DNA of 5,493 bases from the NCBI GenBank assembly GCA_046046245.1, contig JBJOKE010000087.1, positions 1-5,493 of the forward strand, in the 5' to 3' direction. A program made the position numbers and the translations under genes. The notes beneath the pieces are model-generated. The model was not told the DNA's origin. It did no database searches and saw nothing but the letters and a program-made list of their open reading frames with translations. Shown here piece by piece: positions 1-5,493 of this stretch; the first letter of the stretch is position 1; each line of letters starts with the position of its first letter. This DNA is from UBA4615 sp046046245. GTDB taxonomy: Bacteria > Pseudomonadota > Gammaproteobacteria > Burkholderiales > Burkholderiaceae_E.

Positions 1-3000
1 GCCGGGGCGCACCGGCGCCGGCGCCGAGGCGTCGGTCGCCGCGCCGCGCGGGGCGACCGACGCGCCCACGCCGGCCGCGCGCAGCGCCGCCTGGAAGCTG
101 CCCTGCGCGCTCGCACCGAGCTGCGCGCGCAACTGCGCGAGCGTGCGCGAGACCGCCAGGAAGCGGCCGTGCTCGTCGAGCACGCGGAAGTTCATGAAGA
201 GGTGGGCGGCCAGCGTCTCGAGCCGGAAGTCGGTCGGCAGCACGCGCACCGCCGCGTGCTCGCGCAGGTCGTCGATCAGCGCGTCGAGCAGCGGCCGCGT
301 GCCGGCGCCCTCGCCGGCGCGCTCGACGAAACCCGCGGCCCAGGCATCGAGCGGCAGCAGGTGGCGTCGGTGCTTCTGCGGCAGCGACTTCAGCAGCGCC
401 GCGACCTTGTCGGCGAGCATGCCCGGCACCAGCCATTCGGCGCGGACCGCGTCGACCTGGTTCAGCGCGTAGAGCGGGACCTGCAGCGTCACGCCGTCGT
501 CGTCGGCGCCCGGGTCGAAGTGGTAGGCCGCCTCGAAGCCCACGCCGCGCATCTCGATGCGCTTCGGGAAGTTCCGGTGGTCGACGCCCTCGGCGTCCTT
601 CCTCAGCAGCTGATCGCGCGAGAGCTTCAGCAGCTCTGGGTCCGAGCGCGAGGCCGCGCGCCACCAGCGTTCGAGCTGCTGGCCGCTGCTCACGTCGGCG
701 GGCACCTGCGCATCGAACCAGTCGAAGAGGAACTGCTCGTCGACGAGCAGATCCGGCCGGCGGATCTTGGCCTCGAGCTGCTCGACCTCGGCCACCACCT
801 TGCGGTTGTGCCGGAAGAACGCACAGTCGCTGTCCCAGTCGCCGGCCACCAGCGCCTCGCGGATCAGCAGCTCGCGCGCGAGCTTCGGGTCGACCGACGC
901 ATAGTGGACGCGACGGCCCGCGTAGACGACCAGCCCGTAGAGCACGCCGCGCTCGAGCGCCACGACCTGCGCCGCCTTCTTCTCCCAGTGCGGCTCGCTC
1001 CACGAGCGCCTGATCAGATGGCCGGCCGCCTGCTCGATCCAGCCGGGGTCGATCCGGGCGACCGTCCGCGCGTAGAGCTTCGTGGTGTCCACCATCTCGG
1101 CCGCCATCACCCAGCGCGCGCCGGCCGAGCCCTCGGCCTTCGCACCGGCCTTCGCCGCGTCGGCCGCCTGCTGCTGGCGCGCCGAGCTGCGCTTCGACAG
1201 CCCCGAGGCCGGGTGCAGCCAGAACTTCGTCGCGTGGGTGCCGAGGTAGTACGGCTCCTCCGGCGCGCGGCATCCGAGGTTGCCGAGCAGGCCGGCGAGC
1301 AGCGCGCGGTGAAGCGGCTCGTAGGGCGCGGGCTCGCCGTTCGGCGCCCAGTGCAGCTCGGCCACGGCCTCGGACAGCTGCGCGTGAACGTCGGCCCATT
1401 CGCGCAGCTTGCGCACCGACAGGAACTCGCGCTCGAGCCGCGACGCGTACGCGCGGTTCGACTCGTTCGCGCCCTTGCCCGCCTGCCAGGCATCCCAGAG
1501 CTTCACCAGGGAGACGAAGTCCGAGCGCGGGTCGACGAAGCGCGCATGGGCCTGGTCGGCGGCCTGCTGCCTCTCCGGCGGCCGCTCGCGCGGATCCTGC
1601 ACAGACAGCGCCGACGCCACCACCAGCGCCTCGCGCAGGCAGCCGCGCTCGCGCGCGGCAAGCAGCATCCGGCCGATCCGCGGGTCGACCGGCAGCCGCG
1701 CGAGCTGCTGGCCGACCTTCGTCAGCCGGCCCTCGGGGTCGATCGCGTCGAGCTCGGCGAGCAGGTCGTAGCCGTCGGTGATCGCGCGACGCGGCGGCGG
1801 ATCGAGGAAGGGGAAGGCCTCGATGTCGGCGAGGTGCAGCGCCTTCATGCGCAGGATCACCGACGCGAGCGACGAGCGCAGCACCTCGGGGTCGGTGAAC
1901 GCGGGCCGCTTCGCGAAGTCGGCCTCGTCGTAGAGCCGGATGCAGATGCCGTCGGCGACCCGGCCGCAGCGACCGGCGCGCTGGTTGGCCGCGGCCCGCG
2001 ACACCGGCTCGATCTGCAGCTGCTCGACCTTGCCGCGGTAGCGGTAGCGCTTGACGCGCGCCAGCCCGGTGTCGACCACGTAGCGGATGCCGGGCACGGT
2101 GAGCGAGGTCTCGGCCACGTTGGTGGCGAGCACCACGCGCGGCACGCCCGAGGGCGCGAAGACCCTCTGCTGGTCGGCCGCCGACAGACGCGAGAACAGC
2201 GGCAGGATCTCGGCCGAGGCGACGAGGCCCGCGCGCTGGCCTCGCCGCGCCCAGGCGCGCCGCAGGTGCTCGGCGGCCTCGCGGATCTCGCGTTCGCCCG
2301 GCAGGAAGACCAGGATGTCGCCCGGGCCCTCGGCCCAGAGCTCGTCGATCGCGTCCTCGATCGCGCCGGGCAGGTCGGTCTCGTCGTCGTCGTCGCGGCG
2401 CTCGGTGCGGCCGCCGCGCGGGCCGCGACCGGCCGGCTGCTGCGCATCCGGCCGGCCCGCGTCCGGTGCCCCGGGTCCCGGACGCTCCGGCTCGCCGCGG
2501 CTCGCGTCGCCGCGGCTCGCCGCCCCGGTCGCCGCCCCGGTCGCCGCCCCGGTCGCCGGCTCGCTCGGCGGCCGCCAGCGGATCGCCACCGGATAGGTAC
2601 GCCCGGACACCTCGATCACCGGCGCCGGTCCCTTCGGCCCCGCGAAGTGCTTCGCGAAACGCTCGGCATCGATCGTGGCCGAGGTGATCACGAGCTTCAG
2701 GTCGTCGCGCCGCGGCCCTTCGACCAGCTGCTTCAGGTAGCCGAGCAGGAAGTCGATGTTGAGACTGCGCTCGTGCGCCTCGTCGATGACGATCGTGTCG
2801 TACTGCCTGAGGAGCGGGTCGCCCTGCGTCTCGGCGAGCAGGATCCCGTCGGTCATCAGCTTGATCCGCGCGGTCCTGGAGACCTTCTCGTTGAAGCGGA
2901 TCTTGTAGCCGACGTCGGTGCCGAGCGGCGTGCCCACCTCCTCGGCGATGCGGCGCGCCACGCTGGTGGCGGCGAGCCGACGCGGCTGGGTGTGGCCGAT

Positions 3001-3168
3001 CAGCCCGCGCTCGCCCCGGCCGGCGAGCAGGCAGATCTTCGGGAGCTGGGTGGTCTTGCCGGAACCGGTCTCGCCGCCGACGATGACCACGGGAGACGCG
3101 GCGATCGCAGCGGCGATCTCGTCCCGCCGGCCCGAGACCGGCAATGCTTCGGGGAACTGTAGCCGCAC
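1..3168 (-). CDS. hrpA: ATP-dependent RNA helicase HrpA (DEAH box), C-terminus cut off by the window edge
   Basis: A cytoplasmic DEAH-box RNA helicase of the HrpA family; family members have been linked to mRNA processing and rescue of stalled ribosomes. The minus frame is open for 1056 codons and reaches base 1 without a stop, so roughly the last 250-300 residues are missing. Visible in order: Walker A GETGSGKT (residues 32-39), DEAH (129-132), SAT (163-165), a low-complexity linker (about 200-265), the second RecA domain with motif VI QRAGRCGR (396-403), a winged-helix/HA2 region (about 415-590), an OB-fold-like region near WVMAAEMVDTTKLYARTVARID (about 686 on) and the start of the HrpA-specific DUF3418 region (about 780 on). 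There is no frameshift. I chose GTG at 3168-3166 because MRLQFPEALPVSGRRDE matches the usual family N-terminus; TTG at 3174 is an in-frame alternative. No Shine-Dalgarno precedes either. It is divergent from argA across 20 bp. Identity is firm; the exact start is less so. Confidence 0.95.
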   Translation of the reverse strand, partial: MRLQFPEALPVSGRRDEIAAAIAASPVVIVGGETGSGKTTQLPKICLLAGRGERGLIGHTQPRRLAATSVARRIAEEVGTPLGTDVGYKIRFNEKVSRTARIKLMTDGILLAETQGDPLLRQYDTIVIDEAHERSLNIDFLLGYLKQLVEGPRRDDLKLVITSATIDAERFAKHFAGPKGPAPVIEVSGRTYPVAIRWRPPSEPATGAATGAATGAASRGDASRGEPERPGPGAPDAGRPDAQQPAGRGPRGGRTERRDDDDETDLPGAIEDAIDELWAEGPGDILVFLPGEREIREAAEHLRRAWARRGQRAGLVASAEILPLFSRLSAADQQRVFAPSGVPRVVLATNVAETSLTVPGIRYVVDTGLARVKRYRYRGKVEQLQIEPVSRAAANQRAGRCGRVADGICIRLYDEADFAKRPAFTDPEVLRSSLASVILRMKALHLADIEAFPFLDPPPRRAITDGYDLLAELDAIDPEGRLTKVGQQLARLPVDPRIGRMLLAARERGCLREALVVASALSVQDPRERPPERQQAADQAHARFVDPRSDFVSLVKLWDAWQAGKGANESNRAYASRLEREFLSVRKLREWADVHAQLSEAVAELHWAPNGEPAPYEPLHRALLAGLLGNLGCRAPEEPYYLGTHATKFWLHPASGLSKRSSARQQQAADAAKAGAKAEGSAGARWVMAAEMVDTTKLYARTVARIDPGWIEQAAGHLIRRSWSEPHWEKKAAQVVALERGVLYGLVVYAGRRVHYASVDPKLARELLIREALVAGDWDSDCAFFRHNRKVVAEVEQLEAKIRRPDLLVDEQFLFDWFDAQVPADVSSGQQLERWWRAASRSDPELLKLSRDQLLRKDAEGVDHRNFPKRIEMRGVGFEAAYHFDPGADDDGVTLQVPLYALNQVDAVRAEWLVPGMLADKVAALLKSLPQKHRRHLLPLDAWAAGFVERAGEGAGTRPLLDALIDDLREHAAVRVLPTDFRLETLAAHLFMNFRVLDEHGRFLAVSRTLAQLRAQLGASAQGSFQAALRAAGVGASVAPRGAATDASAPAPVRPG
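2492..2520. repeat. Two direct copies of a 14-bp unit, 15-bp period, inside hrpA
   Basis: The unit TCGCCGCGGCTCGC occurs at 2492-2505 and again at 2507-2520. On the hrpA strand it encodes the repeated SRGD/SRGE part of the inter-domain linker. The repeat keeps the reading frame. Confidence 0.8.
2519..2554. repeat. Three tandem 12-bp units inside hrpA
   Basis: GCCGCCCCGGTC is repeated three times without interruption. On the hrpA strand this gives the tetrapeptide pattern ATGA-ATGA-ATGA in the linker between the two helicase RecA domains. The unit is a multiple of three, so copy-number change would lengthen or shorten the linker without breaking the frame. It abuts the 15-bp-period repeat at 2492-2520. 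Confidence 0.9.
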
Positions 3169-3174
3169 CCGCAA

Positions 3175-3182
3175 ATTATAAT
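3175..3182. promoter_or_regulatory. Palindromic -10 element serving hrpA and argA divergently
   Basis: ATTATAAT equals its own reverse complement and is a rare A/T island in this G+C-rich window. It holds TATAAT on the plus strand (3177-3182) and TATAAT on the minus strand (3180-3175). With the usual 6-nt gap from -10 box to transcription start, plus transcripts would begin at 3189, the A of the argA ATG. Minus transcripts would begin at 3168, the G of the hrpA GTG. No good -35 (TTGACA-like) hexamer is visible 16-18 bp upstream in either direction, nor an extended TGn motif, so the call rests on the -10 match and geometry. Confidence 0.6.
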
Positions 3183-3188
3183 GGCCGG

Positions 3189-4508
3189 ATGCCCTACCAC
3201 TCCGAGCCGCAGCAGTTCGTCGCGTGGCTGCGCGCCGTCGCGCCCTACATCCATGCCTTCCGCGGGAGCACGATCGTCGTCGGCTTCGCCGGCGAGCTGG
3301 TCACCCGAGGCCGCCTGAACGCGCTGGTCCAGGACCTGAGCCTGCTGCACGCGATGGGCATGAAGCTGGTCCTCGTCTACGGCTCGCGGCCGCAGATCGA
3401 CGAGCAGATGTCGCTGCGCGGGGCGACCAGCCGCTACCACGAGGGCCTTCGCATCACGGACCCCGTCGCGCTCGAGTGCGCGAAGGAGGCCGCCGGGGAG
3501 ACCCGTCTCGACATCGAGGCCGCCTTCTCGCAGGGCCTGCCGAACACGCCGATGGCGCATGCGGCGGTTCGCGTGGTCTCGGGCAACTTCGTCACCGCGC
3601 GACCCGTGGGCATCGTCGACGGGATCGACTACGAGCACACCGGCGTCGTGCGCAAGGTCGACGTGCGCGCGATCCGGATGGCGCTCGACAGCGGCGCGCT
3701 GGTGCTGCTGCCGCCGCTCGGCTTCTCGCCCACCGGCGAGGCCTTCAACCTCGGCATGGAGGACCTCGCCTGCGCGACCGCGGTCGCGCTCGACGCGGAC
3801 AAGCTGATCTTCGTCACCGAGACCGGCGCGATCGTCGACCGCGACGGCGAGAAGCTCACCGAGATCACCGAAGGACGCGCGCGCGAGATCCTCGCCGCCG
3901 GCTACCTCGACCCCGCCCCGCAGGACTACCTGCGCTACGCGCTGAAGGCCTGCGACGGCGGCGTGGCCCGCGCGCACGTCGTGCCGGTCGACATGGACGG
4001 CTCGGTGCTGCTCGAGCTGTTCCTGCACGACGGCGTGGGCTCGATGGTGGTCGAGGAGACGCTCGAGGCGCTGCGCGAGGCCACGCTCGACGACGTCGGC
4101 GGCATCCTGTCGATCATCCGTCCGCTCGAGGACGACGGCACCCTCGTGAAGCGCGACCGCGGCCTGATCGAGCGCGAGGTGCAGAACTTCACCGTGATCG
4201 AGCACGACGGCGTCATCTTCGGCTGCGCGGCGCTCTACACCTTCGAGGACGACGACATGGGCGAGCTCGCCTGCCTCGCCGTGAACCCGCAGGTGCAGGG
4301 CGCGGGCGACGGCGAACGGCTGCTCACGCGGATCGAGCAGCGGGCGCGCGCCGCCGGCCTGAAGAAGCTGTTCGTGCTGACCACGCGCACGGCCCACTGG
4401 TTCCAGAAGCGCGGCTTCGTCGTCGGCAGCGTCGACGACCTGCCGCGGGCCCGCAAGAACCTCTACAACTGGCAGCGGAAATCGCAGGTGCTGACCAAGG
4501 CCCTGTGA
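3189..4508 (+). CDS. argA: Amino-acid N-acetyltransferase (N-acetylglutamate synthase) ArgA
   Basis: Transfers acetyl from acetyl-CoA to L-glutamate, the committed first step of arginine biosynthesis in the cytoplasm; E. coli-type enzymes are feedback-inhibited by arginine. The 439-residue product is close to the E. coli length (about 443). An amino acid kinase fold occupies roughly residues 20-275, with GFAGELV (32-38), YGSRPQID (64-71), SGNFVTARPVG (from 131) and GFSPTGEAFNL (178-188). A GNAT acetyltransferase domain follows (about 290-435), with acetyl-CoA loop QGAGDG (370-375), TTRTAHWF (398-405) and the family's C-terminal YNWQRKS (426-432). I chose ATG 3189 because MPYHSEPQQFVAWLRAVAPY lines up with related N-termini; an in-frame ATG at 3144 would add 15 residues and overlap hrpA. 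No Shine-Dalgarno precedes 3189, and a -10 box ends 6 nt before it. It probably heads a unit with yggX. Confidence 0.96.
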   Translation: MPYHSEPQQFVAWLRAVAPYIHAFRGSTIVVGFAGELVTRGRLNALVQDLSLLHAMGMKLVLVYGSRPQIDEQMSLRGATSRYHEGLRITDPVALECAKEAAGETRLDIEAAFSQGLPNTPMAHAAVRVVSGNFVTARPVGIVDGIDYEHTGVVRKVDVRAIRMALDSGALVLLPPLGFSPTGEAFNLGMEDLACATAVALDADKLIFVTETGAIVDRDGEKLTEITEGRAREILAAGYLDPAPQDYLRYALKACDGGVARAHVVPVDMDGSVLLELFLHDGVGSMVVEETLEALREATLDDVGGILSIIRPLEDDGTLVKRDRGLIEREVQNFTVIEHDGVIFGCAALYTFEDDDMGELACLAVNPQVQGAGDGERLLTRIEQRARAAGLKKLFVLTTRTAHWFQKRGFVVGSVDDLPRARKNLYNWQRKSQVLTKAL

Positions 4509-4551
4509 CCGCGGCATCCGGCCGCCTCGCCACCGACCTTCCCGATCCCGC

Positions 4552-4567
4552 CGCGGCCCCGGCCGCG
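4552..4567 (+). other. Potential hairpin between argA and yggX
   Basis: CGCGGC (4552-4557) pairs with GCCGCG (4562-4567) around a 4-nt loop. It ends 12 nt before the yggX ribosome binding site. There is no U-run, so it is not a standard intrinsic terminator. In sequence this G+C-rich, such short stems also arise by chance. The rest of the 81-bp gap shows no promoter I can support, consistent with read-through from argA. Confidence 0.3.
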
Positions 4568-4579
4568 CACCGACCCCAC

Positions 4580-4584
4580 AGGAG
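4580..4584 (+). promoter_or_regulatory. Shine-Dalgarno site of yggX
   Basis: AGGAG lies 5 nt before the ATG at 4590. It fixes the yggX start and shows that this organism uses ordinary ribosome binding sites, in contrast to argA and hrpA, which lack one. Confidence 0.85.
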
Positions 4585-4589
4585 TTGCC

Positions 4590-4865
4590 ATGCCCCGCAC
4601 CGTCCACTGCGTGAAGCTTCAGAAGGAGGCCGAAGGCCTCGATTTTCCGCCCTATCCGGGCGAGCTCGGCAAGCGCATCTGGGAGAGCGTCTCGAAGGAG
4701 GCCTGGCAGGCCTGGCTCAAGCACCAGACCATGCTGGTCAACGAGAACCGGCTGAATCTCGCCGATGCACGCGCCCGGAAGTACCTCGCGCAGCAGATGG
4801 AGTCCTGGTTCTTCGGCGGCGGCCAGGTCGACCAGGCCGCCGGCTACGTGCCGCCGTCGAACTGA
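4590..4865 (+). CDS. yggX: Probable Fe(2+)-trafficking protein YggX
   Basis: A small cytoplasmic protein of the YggX family, linked in enterobacteria to protecting iron-sulfur enzymes from oxidative damage and to handling labile iron; E. coli yggX is controlled by SoxRS. The 91-residue product matches the family length and is full-length. Family hallmarks are the N-terminus MPRTVHCVKLQKEAEGLDFP with the conserved Cys7, PYPGELGKRIWESVSKEAW, the helix containing KHQTMLVNENRLNL, and the C-terminal FFGGGQVDQAAGYVPP. The start is set by the strong Shine-Dalgarno 5 nt upstream. It lies 81 bp after argA on the same strand without an obvious promoter of its own, so co-transcription is likely. The argA-yggX pairing is one I recall from other Burkholderiales; that is memory, not a search. 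Confidence 0.96.
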   Translation: MPRTVHCVKLQKEAEGLDFPPYPGELGKRIWESVSKEAWQAWLKHQTMLVNENRLNLADARARKYLAQQMESWFFGGGQVDQAAGYVPPSN

Positions 4866-4893
4866 CGGCCCGGACCCCCGCTCCTCGCGTGCC

Positions 4894-4914
4894 GGACGGC
4901 CCCCGCGGCCGTCC
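4894..4914 (+). terminator. Hairpin after yggX, possible transcription end
   Basis: GGACGGCC (4894-4901) and GGCCGTCC (4907-4914) form a perfect 8-bp stem with a 5-nt loop, starting 28 nt after the yggX stop codon. The stem can extend by three more pairs past one bulged C. Its position and strength suit a terminator for argA-yggX, but no U-tract follows. It may act with another factor, protect the 3' end, or do nothing. Confidence 0.4.
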
Positions 4915-4931
4915 CGGCGCGCCGCCGCCGG

Positions 4932-4949
4932 GACCCGCCTCGCCGGGTC
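4932..4949 (+). terminator. Second hairpin after yggX, weak terminator candidate
   Basis: GACCCG (4932-4937) and CGGGTC (4944-4949) form a 6-bp stem with a 6-nt loop. A third, looser stem follows at 4958-4965 with 4981-4988 (8 bp including one G·U, 15-nt loop). Neither has a U-run. Confidence 0.25.
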
Positions 4950-5023
4950 TGCGGATCAGCGCCGGAACCGTCCTGCTCATCCGGCGTTCGAAATCCTCAT
5001 GCGGTTCTCACGGCCAACCCTGC

Positions 5024-5040
5024 GGCGACCGACGGTCGTC
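5024..5040. other. Potential hairpin in the yggX-fliC gap
   Basis: GGCGACC (5024-5030) can pair with GGTCGTC (5034-5040), counting one G·U pair, around a 3-nt loop. The core CGACC/GGTCG is also an interrupted DNA palindrome, so it could equally be a protein-binding site. Function unknown. Confidence 0.25.
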
Positions 5041-5172
5041 CGGCACCGACGGACGGACTGCGGAATCGCGTCGCGGCCGTGCGGGGCGTCGCGACGGCAG
5101 GGCGGGCGGACCGCTCGTCCCCCGCTGCGCGCCGTCCGTCGCCACCCCTTCGAACTGCGGACATCCGCCCCC

Positions 5173-5200
5173 TCGTGTTTTTCCGAGGCCCTCCCGATAA
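5173..5200 (+). promoter_or_regulatory. Sigma-28 (FliA)-type flagellar promoter of fliC
   Basis: The -10 part CCCGATAA (5193-5200) matches the FliA consensus GCCGATAA at 7 of 8 bases. Twelve nt upstream, TCGTGTTT (5173-5180) matches the -35 consensus TAAAGTTT at 5 of 8; the classical spacing is 11. Transcription would begin near 5207, giving a leader of about 60 nt before the flagellin ATG. Flagellin genes are the classic FliA target, so context and sequence agree. The -35 half is the weak part. Confidence 0.75.
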
Positions 5201-5253
5201 CCCCAGCACAGGCACCACGACGCGTGCCCAACCGCAGCAACGGACCCTGGAAC

Positions 5254-5259
5254 GGAAGG
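5254..5259 (+). promoter_or_regulatory. Shine-Dalgarno site of fliC
   Basis: GGAAGG lies 8 nt before the ATG at 5268 and supports that start. It overlaps the last of three closely spaced GGA triplets (5242, 5249, 5254). Confidence 0.8.
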
Positions 5260-5267
5260 CCTAGAAC

Positions 5268-5493
5268 ATGACCGTCATCAACAGCAACCTGATGTCGCTG
5301 AACGCACAGCGGAACCTGTCGGCGTCCCGCGGCGATCTCACCACCTCGATCCAGCGGCTGTCGACGGGCCTTCGCGTGAACAGCGCGAAGGACGACGCCG
5401 CCGGCCTCGCGATCGCCAACCGGATGGACGCCCAGGCGCGCGGCATGAACGTCGCCATGCGCAACGCCAACGACGGCATCTCGCTCGCGCAGA
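5268..5493 (+). CDS. fliC: Flagellin, N-terminal fragment (continues beyond the window)
   Basis: Flagellin is exported by the flagellar type III system and polymerises into the filament. The first 75 codons are present and the frame is open to the right edge. MTVINSNLMSLNAQRNLSAS, then QRLSTGLRVNSAKDDAAGLA and the RNANDGISLAQ end match the conserved N-terminal D0/D1 helices, which pack in the filament core. There is no cleavable signal peptide, as expected for this export route. The variable centre, the C-terminal helix and the TLR5-recognised segment near residue 90 lie outside the window. The start is supported by GGAAGG 8 nt upstream and by the family N-terminus. The upstream FliA-type promoter suggests late-class flagellar control. 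The symbol fliC is the usual one, but a paralogue (flaA/flaB) cannot be excluded. Confidence 0.96.
   Translation, partial: MTVINSNLMSLNAQRNLSASRGDLTTSIQRLSTGLRVNSAKDDAAGLAIANRMDAQARGMNVAMRNANDGISLAQ

Larger units (their letters stand above)
4866..5267. other. 402-bp non-coding gap between yggX and fliC
   Basis: I find no supportable gene here: the short open frames are typical of G+C-rich random sequence, lack good ribosome binding sites and show no recognisable protein. The left half holds a cluster of potential hairpins (4894-4914, 4932-4949, 4958-4988, 5024-5040). The centre has a 10-bp inverted repeat (5047-5056 with 5132-5141) and a 10-bp palindrome (5087-5096). The right end carries the flagellin promoter and leader. 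Only the right end has A/T-rich runs. Confidence 0.7.

Noticed and set aside
2492..2554. Short tandem repeats as a CRISPR array or mobile-element trace
   Set aside because: Units of 12 and 15 bp with no spacers, in frame inside a coding linker; no terminal inverted repeats or target duplications. Simple coding repeats explain them.
169..3162. 997-codon open frame on the plus strand opposite hrpA
   Set aside because: Its codons pair exactly, codon for codon, with hrpA codons. In that register antisense stops arise only from TTA, CTA and TCA in hrpA, which this G+C-rich genome avoids. The product is a monotone of R, L, V, A, D and G with no recognisable domain, while the minus strand encodes an intact helicase.
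3172..3174. TTG as an alternative hrpA start
   Set aside because: It is in frame two codons before the GTG, but it lies immediately after the -10 hexamer, too close to be on a transcript started from it, and TTG is a weaker start. It stays possible if transcription starts further upstream.
3144..3188. Upstream ATG as the start of argA
   Set aside because: It would add 15 residues (MLRGTVAAPANYNGR) unlike the family N-terminus, overlap the hrpA start and place the -10 box inside the gene. Not excluded, since some relatives have longer N-termini.
3000..4724. 574-codon open frame on the minus strand opposite argA
   Set aside because: It has the same codon-aligned antisense register, here to argA; it crosses the hrpA start and runs into the region opposite yggX. 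The argA strand carries a full conserved two-domain enzyme.
3224..5200. 658-codon plus-strand open frame running through argA, yggX and the gap
   Set aside because: A shifted frame of argA, extremely Arg/Ala-rich, that ignores the boundaries of two firmly identified genes.
4977..5264. Short open frames on both strands in the yggX-fliC gap
   Set aside because: They overlap one another in several frames, are Arg/Pro/Ser-rich, lack good ribosome binding sites and would cover the flagellar promoter.
5261..5479. 72-codon minus-strand open frame opposite fliC
   Set aside because: It is antisense to the highly conserved flagellin N-terminus and has no recognisable protein character.

Overview
This is a chromosomal window from a very G+C-rich bacterium, most likely a betaproteobacterium of the order Burkholderiales. 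That placement is inferred from three things: the protein sequences, the divergent hrpA / argA-yggX neighbourhood, and the E. coli-type ArgA (amino acid kinase fused to an N-acetyltransferase). It is not from any database search. I see no mobile element, tRNA, rRNA or CRISPR array.

Layout. Positions 1-3168 (minus strand) hold most of hrpA, a DEAH-box ATP-dependent RNA helicase whose C-terminus runs off the left edge. Only 20 bp separate its start from the divergent argA (3189-4508, plus), which encodes N-acetylglutamate synthase, the first enzyme of arginine biosynthesis. argA is followed after 81 bp by yggX (4590-4865, plus), a small Fe(2+)-trafficking / oxidative-protection protein. A 402-bp non-coding stretch follows, rich in potential hairpins. 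It ends in a sigma-28-like flagellar promoter and a leader of about 60 nt. The last 226 bases are the 5' end of a flagellin gene (fliC, 5268 to the right edge).

The genes form three functional blocks: RNA processing or ribosome rescue (HrpA), arginine synthesis plus iron/redox housekeeping (ArgA, YggX, probably one transcript), and the flagellar filament under its own late-class promoter. The hairpin-rich gap probably insulates the housekeeping unit from the flagellin gene.

The most unusual spot is the hrpA-argA junction. The 8-bp palindrome ATTATAAT (3175-3182) gives a perfect TATAAT -10 box on both strands. The GTG of hrpA and the ATG of argA each lie exactly 6 nt beyond it, and neither has a Shine-Dalgarno sequence. 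This is what a symmetric divergent promoter feeding two leaderless mRNAs would look like. yggX and fliC, by contrast, both have clear ribosome binding sites. A second point of interest is a roughly 65-residue low-complexity insert between the two RecA-like domains of HrpA, encoded partly by short tandem DNA repeats.
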